Positions 52,170-60,327 are shown, numbered from the stretch's first letter. The stretch is DNA of 64,000 bases from Paracoccaceae bacterium (GCA_030066905.1 JASJAR010000018.1:1-64000); one strand, 5' to 3'. Translations and numbers: made by a program. Notes: generated by a model from the letters alone, not told the origin.

Positions 52170-53548
52170 CGACGCCTCCGGTCGAGCCAGCGCCCCTGCC
52201 CGGGCGCCGCCAGACAGGTGCCGTTCTCAACGATCGCCTCGCCGCGCAGGACAACCGTCTCCGGCCAACCGGTCACGGTTGTGCCTGCGAACGGGTTGTA
52301 GCCGACGTTGTCGTGAAGATCGTTCTCGCCATAGGTCACCGACCGCGCCGGATCCCAGACAACGAGGTCGGCATCGGCGCCCGGGGCGATGCGGCCCTTG
52401 CCGGGCAGCCCGTAAATCCCGGCCGGAGCGGTGGCGGTGAGCCGGGCGAAGGCCTCCGGGCCCATGCGTCCCCGGCTGACCATCGCGTCGAAAAGAAGCG
52501 GCAGCCGGGTTTCGAGGCCCGGCATCCCGTTGGCGATCTCGGCGAAGCTCGCGTCCGGGCCGGCCGCCAGTTTGCCGGTGGCGTCATAGCGGAATGGCGC
52601 GTGGTCCGACGAGACGAGATCGAGCGTGCCGTCTTCGAGCGCGGCCCAGAGCGCGGCCTGATCCGCTGCGGTGCGCTGGGGCGGCGAGCACATCCATTTT
52701 GCCCCGTCGGGCCGGTCGAGAACCTCCTCGGTCATGAATAGGTAGTGGGGACAGGTTTCTGCGGTGACCGGGGCGCCGCGCGCCTTCGCCGCCCGCACCG
52801 CCTCGGCCCCCTCGGCGGTGGAGACATGGAAGATCATCACCGGCGTGCCGAGGTCCTCGGCAAACCGGCAGACGCGCTCGATGGCCTCGATCTCGGCCGC
52901 CCTTGGGTGGGACGCGGCGTGGTGGCGCGGCGCGGTCTTGCCTGCGGCCAGCAGCCCGGCCTTGGCCCGCGCGATCAGCGCATCGTTTTCGGCATGAACG
53001 CAGACGACCGCGCCATGGGCCCTGGCAATATCCATAACCTGAAGAATTTCAGCATCTTCGAGCTTGATCTTGTATGTCGTGAAGACCTTGATCGAGCGAT
53101 GCCCGGCCTCGATCAATTCCCCGAGTTCGGCCGCGAACGCCGGCACCGTCACGTCCGACGCGATCAGGTGAAAGGCATGGTCGATCATCGCCCCGCGCGC
53201 GGCGCGGTCGGCGTACGCCGCCACGCCCGGGGCGAGCCGGGCCCCCTTGGCCTGCGCCGCAAACGAGATCACGCTCGTCGTTCCCCCCATCGCCGCCGAA
53301 CGGGTGGCGGTCTCGAACGTATCGGCATTCATCAGCCCCATGCCAGACATCTGCTCGATATGGGCATGGGGGTCGACGCCGCCCGGCATCACCCATTTGC
53401 CGGTCGCGTCGATCTCGCGGCGTGCCGTGCCCGGCACGGTCCCGATGGCCGCAAGGGCCCCGCCGGCCACCGCGACATCGCCTTCGACGACACCGTCCGG
53501 TGTCACCACCCGTCCGCCACGGACGATCAGGTCGTAGGTCCCGCTCAT
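52166..53548 (-). CDS. Dihydropyrimidinase/D-hydantoinase family amidohydrolase
   Basis: A 460-residue metal-dependent cyclic amidase: GGVDPHAHIEQ near 61-71 (HxH), the carboxylated Lys in SIKVFTTYK near 150-158, HAENDAL near 184, HVSTAEGAEA near 239 and SSDHAPF near 312. It opens the ring of hydantoins or dihydropyrimidines. Start at ATG 53548; first gene of the operon. A complete pyrimidine-degradation set is not present, so the natural substrate is open. Confidence 0.88.
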   Translation of the reverse strand: MSGTYDLIVRGGRVVTPDGVVEGDVAVAGGALAAIGTVPGTARREIDATGKWVMPGGVDPHAHIEQMSGMGLMNADTFETATRSAAMGGTTSVISFAAQAKGARLAPGVAAYADRAARGAMIDHAFHLIASDVTVPAFAAELGELIEAGHRSIKVFTTYKIKLEDAEILQVMDIARAHGAVVCVHAENDALIARAKAGLLAAGKTAPRHHAASHPRAAEIEAIERVCRFAEDLGTPVMIFHVSTAEGAEAVRAAKARGAPVTAETCPHYLFMTEEVLDRPDGAKWMCSPPQRTAADQAALWAALEDGTLDLVSSDHAPFRYDATGKLAAGPDASFAEIANGMPGLETRLPLLFDAMVSRGRMGPEAFARLTATAPAGIYGLPGKGRIAPGADADLVVWDPARSVTYGENDLHDNVGYNPFAGTTVTGWPETVVLRGEAIVENGTCLAAPGQGRWLDRRRR

Positions 53549-53652
53549 GCCCCATCTGTCGGGCATGGGATCGGCCGGCGCAAGCGCGTCGCGGTGGACA
53601 AGGCCCCGCCAATCGCCGAAAACGTGGCCGCAATCGCCGCACCGGAGCGCCC

Positions 53653-54351
53653 ATGCCCGTCGACCGTTCGATCAAGATCGCCCCTTCGATCCTCGCCGCC
53701 GATTTCGCCGATTTCGGCCGCGAGGTGCGCAGCGTCGAGGCCGAGGGCGCGGACTGGATCCATGTCGACGTGATGGACGGTCATTTCGTCCCGAACCTCA
53801 CCTTTGGCCCGCCGATGGTGAAGGCGCTGAGGCCCCATGTGACGACCGTGATGGACGTCCATCTGATGATCTCCCCGGTCGATCCCTATATCGAGGCCTT
53901 CGCCGAAGCCGGCGCGGATGTGCTCACCGCCCATCTTGAAGCCGGCCCCCATATCCACCGCACGCTCCAGGCGATCCGGGGGGCGGGGATGAAGGCCGGG
54001 CTGGCGCTCAACCCCGGCACGCCGGTGGAGGCCGCCGCCCCCCTTCTCGACCTGTGCGACCTTGTCTGCGTGATGACCGTAAACCCCGGCTTCGGCGGGC
54101 AAAGCCTGATCGAGAGCCAGCTTGCCCAGATCGCCCGGCTGCGCGGGTTGATCGGCGACCGCGACGTTCATATCGAGGCCGACGGCGGGATCGATCGCGA
54201 GACGATCGGCCGTGTCGCGGCCGCCGGAGCGGATGTGCTGGTGGCGGGATCGGCGGTGTTCCGCGGCGGTTCGGTCGAGCATCCGGGGCCTTACGGCGAA
54301 AACATCCGAGCGCTGCGCGCCGCCGCCACCGCCGCCGGCAAAGCGGCCTAG
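53653..54351 (+). CDS. rpe: Ribulose-phosphate 3-epimerase
   Basis: A 232-residue TIM barrel: KIAPSILAADFADFG at 8-22, HVDVMDGHFVPNLTFGPP near 37-54, DVHLMI near 68-73, MTVNPGFGGQ near 142-151 and EADGGI near 175-180 supply the metal His/Asp ligands. Calvin/pentose phosphate enzyme. Divergent from the hydantoinase operon; followed after 10 bp by the next gene. Confidence 0.94.
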   Translation: MPVDRSIKIAPSILAADFADFGREVRSVEAEGADWIHVDVMDGHFVPNLTFGPPMVKALRPHVTTVMDVHLMISPVDPYIEAFAEAGADVLTAHLEAGPHIHRTLQAIRGAGMKAGLALNPGTPVEAAAPLLDLCDLVCVMTVNPGFGGQSLIESQLAQIARLRGLIGDRDVHIEADGGIDRETIGRVAAAGADVLVAGSAVFRGGSVEHPGPYGENIRALRAAATAAGKAA

Positions 54352-54361
54352 GGAGACGAGG

Positions 54362-54916
54362 ATGGCAGCCACCCCTCCGGTTTGCGATTTCGACTGGCCG
54401 GCCCCCGACTTCCGGCTCCCGGCCACCGACGGCGCGACCTATGCGCGCGACGAGATCGCCGGCCCGAACGGGCTTCTGGTGATGTTCATCTGCAATCACT
54501 GCCCCTATGTGCTGGCGGTCATGGACAAGATCGTCCGCGACGGGCGCGACCTTCAGGGCCTCGGCGTCGGAGTGGCGGCGATCTGTTCGAACGATGCGAC
54601 GACCCACCCCGCGGACGGGTTCGCGCCGATGGCCGAGATGGCTGAGGCGAAGGGCTTCCCCTTCCCCTATCTCCACGACGAGGACCAGTCCGTGGCCCGG
54701 GCCTATGGCGCGGTCTGCACGCCGGATTTCTTCGGCTTCAACGCCGGACTCGGGCTGCAATACCGCGGCCGGCTCGATGCCGCCCGGGCCGTGGGCGGGC
54801 TCGACGACCTCCCCCGCGATCTCTTCGAAGCGATGAAGACGGTGGCCGAGACCGGTCGCGGCCCCGCCGAGCAGATCCCGTCGATGGGCTGTTCGATCAA
54901 GTGGAAGGCGGCCTGA
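54362..54916 (+). CDS. Thioredoxin-family (AhpC/TSA-like) redoxin
   Basis: A 184-residue cytoplasmic thioredoxin-fold protein: APDFRLPATDG near 14-24, MFICNHCPYVLAV near 41-53 with the active Cys of NHCPYV (a single Cys in place of CxxC, preceded by another Cys three residues earlier), and YGAVCTPDFFGF near 116-127. The last carries a second Cys. Similar proteins are annotated as thioredoxin family without known substrate. Probably co-transcribed with rpe. Confidence 0.85.
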   Translation: MAATPPVCDFDWPAPDFRLPATDGATYARDEIAGPNGLLVMFICNHCPYVLAVMDKIVRDGRDLQGLGVGVAAICSNDATTHPADGFAPMAEMAEAKGFPFPYLHDEDQSVARAYGAVCTPDFFGFNAGLGLQYRGRLDAARAVGGLDDLPRDLFEAMKTVAETGRGPAEQIPSMGCSIKWKAA

Positions 54917-55007
54917 GAACGAGGTGTCGACTGATTGTCGCGGCAGGGTTCGGATTTTGGCCTCTAGCGAACTTTCAATTGTCCACTCCTCCGATCACAA
55001 TCCCCCC

Positions 55008-55096
55008 ACGTCCCGGGCTTGACCCGGGACCTCGACAGGCTTGGCACTCCGGTGGATCGGGGCCCCGGATCAAGTCCGGGGCGTGTTTCGCCAAGG
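55008..55096 (+). repeat. Copy of the dispersed GC-rich intergenic repeat (full length)
   Basis: About 89 bp with the same block order as 50311-50400, including GACCTCGACAGGCTTGGC and CCCCGGATCAAGTCCGGGG. It fills most of the 233-bp gap between the redoxin gene and the convergent GNAT gene; the first 90 bp of the gap show nothing else. Confidence 0.75.
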
Positions 55097-55149
55097 GTTG
55101 CCGGAGCAAGACCCTAACGTCCGCTCCAGGCCAAACCCGGCCCCGCGCC

Positions 55150-55665
55150 TCAGCCCGCCCTCCCCTCGCCCCTCAACGCGATCTCCCAATGCTGCTCCAC
55201 CACATCGGCCCCGAATGAGCGGGTCGGACGGGCGGATTTGAGCGCGAAGCCGAACCCCTTGTAGAGCCGGCCCGCCGCGCGGTGGCTCTCGTGGGTCCAC
55301 AAGGTCATCCTGTGGCAACCCTGCCCGCGCGCGTGGTCGAGACAGGCGGTGAGCAGCCGGGCTCCGAGCCCGGTGCCCCGGGCCTCTGGCGCGACGTAAA
55401 AGAGCCTCAGCCGGGCCACCCCGGTCGCACCGCCGCCAACGCAGAAGATCGAGCCGAGCCGCTGGGGCCCCGATGCCGCGATCCAGCCCCGGTCGAGGGG
55501 CGGGGCGGCATTCGCGAGAAAGTCCTCGACGATGTCGCGGACGAGCGCGGGGAAGGTGGCATCGAACCCGTCGGAGGCCGCGTAATGGGCCCCGTGGCTC
55601 TCGACCAGCCAATCGGCATCGGCGGGCTCGAACGCGCGCAGGACAATTGTATAGGGGCCATACAT
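55150..55665 (-). CDS. GNAT family N-acetyltransferase
   Basis: A 171-residue acetyltransferase: RLRLFYVAPEARGTGLGARLLTACLDHARGQG region (about 85-115) has the acetyl-CoA loop RGTGLG, followed by HRMTLWTHESHRAAGRLYKGFGF. Substrate unknown. Single gene, convergent with the redoxin gene and divergent from the 64-residue DUF6324 gene. Confidence 0.88.
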   Translation of the reverse strand: MYGPYTIVLRAFEPADADWLVESHGAHYAASDGFDATFPALVRDIVEDFLANAAPPLDRGWIAASGPQRLGSIFCVGGGATGVARLRLFYVAPEARGTGLGARLLTACLDHARGQGCHRMTLWTHESHRAAGRLYKGFGFALKSARPTRSFGADVVEQHWEIALRGEGRAG

Positions 55666-55729
55666 CTGTCGTTACCTTGCGCAGCTCGGCTGGAAAAGCT
55701 AGGTGCCACCGGGTCTAGCGAGGCGTCCC

Positions 55730-55924
55730 ATGGGCATCAATTCCGAAACCGACATCGAAGCCAACCTCCAGATCGGCCCCACCTCCGAAGGCATGGTGCG
55801 GATCTATGTCGAGGGCGGCGGAGCGGAGATCCCGATGGATTTCGACCCCGACGAGGCCGAGGAGATCGCCGAGGAAATCCGTGCCGCCGCCGCCCGCGCC
55901 CGGGGGGCTACCAAGCGGCGGTAA
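55730..55924 (+). CDS. Small DUF6324-type protein
   Basis: A 64-residue acidic protein: GINSETDIEANLQIGPTSEG, then VRIYVEGGG and IPMDFDPDEAEEIAEEI. This pattern is conserved among Rhodobacteraceae small proteins of unknown function (DUF6324 from memory). Its 3' end overlaps the convergent mmcB end by 17 bp. Start at ATG 55730. Confidence 0.75.
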   Translation: MGINSETDIEANLQIGPTSEGMVRIYVEGGGAEIPMDFDPDEAEEIAEEIRAAAARARGATKRR

Positions 55925-56366
55925 GGCCAGGGTCGCGCGCGGCGTGCCAGCGCATCGCCGCATGGCGCGCGAACTTCTGCACCATCACCTTCCGGCGGGC
56001 CGGGGCGAGCTTGGCCTCGGGCGCCATCCGCACGATCTCGGCATCATAGGCATCGGCGATGATGAGCCCGGTCTCCTCGGGCAAAAGCTCGGTCGGAAAC
56101 GCCTCATCCACCGCCCAGAAATACCGGTCGCACCAGTCGAGATAACCCTGCCACTTCCGGTCGGCGGCGAAATCGGCCCGGCTCGACTTGCACTCGACGA
56201 TCCAGACATCCCCCTTGGGCCCCAGCGCCATCACATCGACCCGGAGCCCTGGCGCGGGGGTGAGTTCCTCGACCGAGACGAAATCGAGCGACAAAAGATG
56301 CCGACAAACCCCCCGGGCCAGAAGCTGGCCGGGTCTGGGCTCGGGCGGGGCGAGGTCGTCGGGCAT
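55908..56366 (-). CDS. mmcB: MmcB family DNA repair protein
   Basis: A 152-residue PD-(D/E)XK-fold protein: LRVDVMALGPKGDVWIVECKSSRADFAAD (about 41-70) shows the D-x(n)-ExK core, then KWQGYLDWCDRYFWAVDE. In Caulobacter MmcB is a mitomycin C-responsive SOS protein. A GTTC-N7-GTTC box lies 12 bp upstream of the ATG at 56366. The open frame extends upstream into a decayed lipoprotein gene, which is not part of this protein. Confidence 0.87.
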   Translation of the reverse strand: MPDDLAPPEPRPGQLLARGVCRHLLSLDFVSVEELTPAPGLRVDVMALGPKGDVWIVECKSSRADFAADRKWQGYLDWCDRYFWAVDEAFPTELLPEETGLIIADAYDAEIVRMAPEAKLAPARRKVMVQKFARHAAMRWHAARDPGLTAAW

Positions 56367-56377
56367 GGGGCGAGCGT

Positions 56378-56392
56378 GAACAATTGGGGAAC
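56378..56392 (-). promoter_or_regulatory. lexA box: SOS (LexA) box of mmcB
   Basis: On the minus strand GTTC-CCCAATT-GTTC, the exact alphaproteobacterial LexA recognition form GTTC-N7-GTTC. It ends 12 bp before the mmcB start codon. Confidence 0.8.
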
Positions 56393-56411
56393 ACTTGTCA
56401 AATACTTGCGC

Positions 56412-56717
56412 CCGATACGCCCTAGCATCGATAAGCGTCGGCCTGACTATGGTCCCCTCAAGGCTCGAAACGGTCTGGGTGAGCACAAACGCGTTGCCGC
56501 CCCTGTCGGCGACGGCGTTCCGTACTTGGTTGAGAGCGCTCGCTGCATCATCGGCAACGCTCATGCCGAAGAACTCCGAGGCCGACACCGGGCCGAGAAA
56601 CGCGCAGTTCTGGCTTTGCGACAGAGAAATCTGTCGAACGGTCGCCCCCTCATCTGTCAGTTCCGCGCCACAGGCCGACACGAGCGCCCCTATTCAAATC
56701 ATCGACCCTCTGTGCAT
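56412..56717 (-). pseudogene. Decayed DUF4156-type lipoprotein gene
   Basis: From 56681 down the frame encodes a recognisable mature DUF4156 domain: CGAELTDEGATVRQIS, then NCAFLGPVSAS, then ALNQVRNAVADRGGNAF and a terminal ARAYR. Upstream in the same frame a signal peptide is visible (MHRGSMI, stop, IGALVSAC), cut by TGA at 56694-56696. There is also no stop at the end: the frame runs on into mmcB. One base change (Leu TTA or TTG to TGA) would explain the first defect. Reads as a gene inactivated recently, unless an unusual start downstream of the TGA is used. Confidence 0.6.
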
Positions 56718-56896
56718 GTCTGCTCTCGTTTGTAGGCTCATATCGACTTGATTTGTGGAGCCTATCGGTCTTGCCTGACACGAGCCAAGAGCAATTGCCC
56801 CCGCCCATCCTGGCGCCGAGAGCGAGCAACCGTGCCACGAGAGCCGACCGTGACGCCCGCGCCGCCGAACCGCACCGACACCAACAGGAGCCAAAG

Positions 56897-57436
56897 ATGC
56901 CTTCAACCGCCGCGTTCCTCACCCTGGCCCTCAGCTGCCTTCTTCTGTCTGCCGGCGCCGCAGCGGCCGCCGGCCTCGACCTGCCGCAGCGCGACGGCCC
57001 GCGGCCGGAGGCAACGCAGGGCGTACCGCACCAGCAGATCGGCGCCGTACCCGACCCCGACCTCTCCAACGGCTTGATGCGCCGGGTCTCCCAATTCCCG
57101 GGCGTGACCTTCCATCAATCGCCGGTGTCGCTGCCCGGAGCGGTGGGCTTCATCCTTCGCCCGGAGATGCCCATTGTCCAGCCGCAAGCCATTGTGGCCG
57201 GGCGCGAGTTCGCCCATGTCCATCCCGATGGCAGCCTCCATGCCACCCTCGACCCCGCTGTCGTAGCAGAGGCGGTCGACGCTGGCTGGGCTGTCAGTCA
57301 CCCTTGGGCCACGGAACGTCCCGGATGGGAGGGGCTTGTCCTAATCTACACGCCGACAACCGAGGACGAGCTCGATGTCGTTCTCTCGCTCATCGAGCAT
57401 TCCTACAGCTACATCACAGGACTGCCGGTGCCCTAA
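56897..57436 (+). CDS. Exported protein with luciferase-like domain (PF17648/DUF5519 type)
   Basis: A 179-residue protein with a Sec signal peptide (FLTLALSCLLLSAGAAAAAG). The C-terminal part has FAHVHPDGSLHATLDPAVVAEAVDAGWAVSHPW (about 112-145) and LIYTPTTEDELDVVLSLIEHSY, the pattern of the small luciferase domain found in many bacterial proteins of unknown function. No light reaction is implied. Start at ATG 56897 behind AACAGGAG. Confidence 0.72.
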   Translation: MPSTAAFLTLALSCLLLSAGAAAAAGLDLPQRDGPRPEATQGVPHQQIGAVPDPDLSNGLMRRVSQFPGVTFHQSPVSLPGAVGFILRPEMPIVQPQAIVAGREFAHVHPDGSLHATLDPAVVAEAVDAGWAVSHPWATERPGWEGLVLIYTPTTEDELDVVLSLIEHSYSYITGLPVP

Positions 57437-57444
57437 GCTCCCCC

Positions 57445-57473
57445 TTGCCGAGCCCCCTTCTGCACCATATGTC
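57445..57473 (+). promoter_or_regulatory. Possible promoter of the structured RNA
   Basis: TTGCCG (57445-57450), 17-bp spacer, TATGTC (57468-57473). This would start transcription near 57480, just ahead of the structured segment. Confidence 0.35.
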
Positions 57474-57477
57474 CCAC

Positions 57478-57630
57478 CCCTGACGGGTTCTGCCCTTCCC
57501 GTGCGGAGGACAAATTCCGGTGGCCTTAAGCACTTCCGAGGGAGTTGGCTCTGTCCGGACCGTGGTCCGGTTACCCGGCGCCCACCTGTAGATACAGGTC
57601 CTCGGGAATTTTGAGATGCCTCTACGGCTG
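57478..57630 (+). ncRNA. ssrS: Candidate 6S RNA (ssrS)-like structured RNA
   Basis: A non-coding stretch of about 150 bp with nested stems: ACGGG/CCCGT near 57483-57502, GGCCTTAAG...CCGAGG pairing with CCTCGG...GAGATGCC across the core, the perfect CCGGACC-GT-GGTCCGG (57555-57570), and ACCTGT-AGAT-ACAGGT (57584-57599). The segment GGTTACCCGGCGCCCACCTG followed by CTCGGGAATTTT resembles alphaproteobacterial 6S RNAs as I recall them. Orientation and ends are uncertain. Confidence 0.5.
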
Positions 57631-57641
57631 GCGCGGTCCCG

Positions 57642-57944
57642 TCACCTCTGCCGCTTGGCGACCACCGGGACGGTGGCGTAGCGGCGCTCGAGCCGGCCGG
57701 GGCCGCGCGGGCCCTCGTCCTCCGCGCCGGCCATTCGCATCACCGCGATGGCGAACTGCACGCCGGCAAAGACGATGCCGTTCAGCATGAAAAAGAGAAA
57801 CGCCGCGAGCCAGCCGCCCTCGACATGGGTAACGAGGTAGCCGAGCCGGGCGATGTCGAAGACGACGACGAGCGCGGTGAAGACGCCCGAGATCAAAAAC
57901 CCGAGCGCGGAATGGGTGACGTAAAGGCGGATGAGCTTCGGCAT
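57642..57944 (-). CDS. Small membrane protein downstream of nusB
   Basis: A 100-residue protein with two predicted membrane segments (about 13-32 and 45-67) and a basic C-terminal tail. Family not recognised; a gene of this kind often follows the riboflavin/nusB genes in Rhodobacteraceae. Start at ATG 57944. About 170 bp separate it from nusB, so it may have its own promoter. Confidence 0.65.
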   Translation of the reverse strand: MPKLIRLYVTHSALGFLISGVFTALVVVFDIARLGYLVTHVEGGWLAAFLFFMLNGIVFAGVQFAIAVMRMAGAEDEGPRGPGRLERRYATVPVVAKRQR

Positions 57945-58113
57945 GGGCGGTCTCCCGGTGAACCCGTTCGCTCGGTCAACATAGCGCGGGACCGGCCGGC
58001 GGCGAACCCGCCCCGGATTTGAACCTAGGCAGTATCTTTCCACGGTCGGCCCGGCCAAAGCCGCTGCGATGGTCTGCCCAAAACGGTGGCAATGTCCAGC
58101 CACCCCACTCCCC

Positions 58114-58563
58114 TCAGAAGGCGCTCGGCTGGGCCTCGCGGGCCATATGGTCGAGCACCGCGTTGACGAAGCTCGCCTCCTTGCCCTCGGGAAAGAACGC
58201 GCGGGCGATGTCGACATATTCGGTGATCACCACCCGCGGCGGGGCGTCCTCGGCGACAAGCTCGGCGCCGGCGGCACGGAAAAGGGCCCTGAGCGTCGGG
58301 TCGATCCGCGCGATGGGCCAGCGCTCGACAAGGGCGCGGTCGGTCATCTGGTCGATGCGCGCCTGGTGGGTCACCGCCCCTTCGAGGAGCGCCCGGAAAT
58401 GGTCGACATCGCCCTCGGCCATCTCGACCCCGTCATAGACCGCGCCGAACCGATGGGTTTCGAACTCGGCGCGTACCGCATCGATGCCCTGACCGGCCGC
58501 CTCCATCTGGAAAAGCGCCTGGACGCCGTAGAGCCTTGCGGCGGATTTCGCCTGGCGGCTCAT
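58114..58563 (-). CDS. nusB: Transcription antitermination factor NusB
   Basis: A 149-residue all-helical RNA-binding protein: KSAARLYGVQALFQMEAAG at 6-24, RIDPTLRALFRAAGAEL near 85-101, VVITEYVDIARAFF near 109-122 and FVNAVLDHMA near 131-140. Forms the rRNA antitermination complex with NusE. Overlaps the ribH stop by 4 nt. Confidence 0.95.
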   Translation of the reverse strand: MSRQAKSAARLYGVQALFQMEAAGQGIDAVRAEFETHRFGAVYDGVEMAEGDVDHFRALLEGAVTHQARIDQMTDRALVERWPIARIDPTLRALFRAAGAELVAEDAPPRVVITEYVDIARAFFPEGKEASFVNAVLDHMAREAQPSAF

Positions 58564-59072
58564 GCCTTGTCCCGGTTCAGAAACCCGATGCCCTTGTCGG
58601 ACTTCTTCATCTTCCGCGAAAGAGCGATGAGATGAAGCGCGGCCGCCGCCGCCCCGCCGCCCTTGTTTTGACCGTCAGGATCGGCGCGCACCGCCGCCTG
58701 GTCGTAGGTCTCGACCGTGAGAATACCGTTGCCGATGAAGGCCCCCTGAAGACCCAAGAGCGAAATCGCCCGGCTCGAATCGTTGCACACCGTCTCGTAA
58801 TGGGTCGTCTCGCCCCGGATCACGCAGCCGAGGGCCACGAACCCGTCGAAATCGCCCTGGGCGAACCCGATGCGGATTGCGGTGGGCACTTCGAGGGCGC
58901 CCGGCACCTCGACCGTCTTGTAGGATCCGCCCACCTCCTCGATCACCGCCTTCGCCCCCGCAAGCAGCCCGTCGGCGATGTCGCGGTAATAGGGGGCGAC
59001 GACGACGAGAAGCTTCGGCGGCTCTTCGAACGCGGGCAGCGGCAGGGTGTAGTGCGACGCTCCGGCCATCAT
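58560..59072 (-). CDS. ribH: 6,7-dimethyl-8-ribityllumazine synthase
   Basis: A 170-residue lumazine synthase: VVVAPYYRDIADGLLAGA near 23-40, VEVPGALEVPTAI near 54-66, ALGCVIRGETTHYETVCN near 80-97 (catalytic His in THYE) and NGILTVET near 114. Joins the ribE/ribB products. ATGA overlap with ribB; the next codon is also ATG. Confidence 0.95.
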   Translation of the reverse strand: MMAGASHYTLPLPAFEEPPKLLVVVAPYYRDIADGLLAGAKAVIEEVGGSYKTVEVPGALEVPTAIRIGFAQGDFDGFVALGCVIRGETTHYETVCNDSSRAISLLGLQGAFIGNGILTVETYDQAAVRADPDGQNKGGGAAAAALHLIALSRKMKKSDKGIGFLNRDKA

Positions 59073-60193
59073 CCGATCTCCGAGATTTTCTCGGTCCCGA
59101 CAATTTCGAGCCCGTAGGCTTCGAGGCCGACGACCTTCGGCTTCGGCGAGTTCGTCAAGAGCACCATTTTGCCCACGCCGAGGGCGGAGAGGATCTGCGC
59201 GCCGAGCCCGTATTGCCGCAAGGTCTGCGGCGAGACCTCCTCGTCGGTCTGAAGCCGCATCGTTACGTCGCGCAGGAGCACCAGAACGCCCCGGCCCGCC
59301 TCGGCGATCCGCTCCATCGCGGCGCCGAACTCGCCCGCGCGGCCCTTCGGCCCCAGACCCACCACATCGAGCATCGGGTCGAGCGCATGCATCCTGACGA
59401 GCACGGGATCGGCGCCGGAGAGATCGCCCTTGATAAGCGCGATGTGCTCCGCCCCATGGGTCTCGTCGGCGAAGATGCGCAAGGTCCAGTCGCCGCCGAA
59501 CTCGCTCTCGACACGCTCCTCCTTCCGCACCCGGACGAGATTGTCGTTGCGGCGCCGGTAGGCGATGAGGTCGCTGATCGTGCCGATCTTCAGCCCGTGC
59601 CGCTGCGCAAAGCCCACGAGGTCGGGAAGCCGCGCCATCGACCCGTCGTCGTTCATGATCTCGCAGATCACGCCCGACGGGTTCAGCCCCGCCAGCCGCG
59701 CGATATCGACCGCCGCCTCGGTATGGCCCGCCCGCACCAGCACCCCGCCCGCCTTGGCGCGCAAGGGGAAGACATGGCCCGGTGTGGCGATATCGGCCGC
59801 CGTCGCCGCACTGTCGATCGCAACCGCCACGGTGCGCGCCCGGTCATGGGCCGAGATCCCCGTCGAGACCCCTTCGCGCGCCTCGATCGACACCGTAAAG
59901 GCCGTCTCGTGGCGCGAGGAATTCTGCGACGACATCAAAGGCAAGCCCAGCGCGTCCACACGCTCGCCGGTGAGCGCGAGACAGATGAGCCCGCGCCCGT
60001 GGGTGGCCATGAAATTCACTGCGTCCGGCGTGGCCATCTGGGCGGGGATGACGAGATCGCCCTCGTTCTCCCGGTCCTCGTGGTCGACGAGGATGAACAT
60101 CCGGCCGTTCCGGGCGTCCTCGATGATCTCCTCGACCGAGGACATCGCATCGCGCCAACTCGTTTCGACCTCGCCTGGGGTGTCGTGCTGCAT
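59069..60193 (-). CDS. ribB: 3,4-dihydroxy-2-butanone 4-phosphate synthase with degenerate GTP cyclohydrolase II domain
   Basis: A 374-residue protein. The N-terminal RibB domain is intact: DHEDRENEGDL near 37-47, THGRGLICLAL near 64-74, RAGHTEAAVDIARLAG near 151-166. The C-terminal RibA-like half has lost all zinc cysteines: the HSxCLTGD...RCDCG segment reads HALDPMLDVVGLGPKGRAG, and the catalytic RQEGRNIGL segment is also gone. So it can make only the butanone part. Start taken at ATG 60193 (60235 and 60145 also possible). Confidence 0.92.
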   Translation of the reverse strand: MQHDTPGEVETSWRDAMSSVEEIIEDARNGRMFILVDHEDRENEGDLVIPAQMATPDAVNFMATHGRGLICLALTGERVDALGLPLMSSQNSSRHETAFTVSIEAREGVSTGISAHDRARTVAVAIDSAATAADIATPGHVFPLRAKAGGVLVRAGHTEAAVDIARLAGLNPSGVICEIMNDDGSMARLPDLVGFAQRHGLKIGTISDLIAYRRRNDNLVRVRKEERVESEFGGDWTLRIFADETHGAEHIALIKGDLSGADPVLVRMHALDPMLDVVGLGPKGRAGEFGAAMERIAEAGRGVLVLLRDVTMRLQTDEEVSPQTLRQYGLGAQILSALGVGKMVLLTNSPKPKVVGLEAYGLEIVGTEKISEIG

Positions 60194-60327
60194 CTCGTTC
60201 CGGCCGGTTGCTTCGCCCGGGGGCAGATAGACCATGCCCCCCGGCTTGGCCAGAGCGGGGCGGCTCCGGCTTCATCTTGGCGAGAATACCGCGGGGGAGT
60301 CGCGGCACGCGACGGGGGCCGCGCCCC

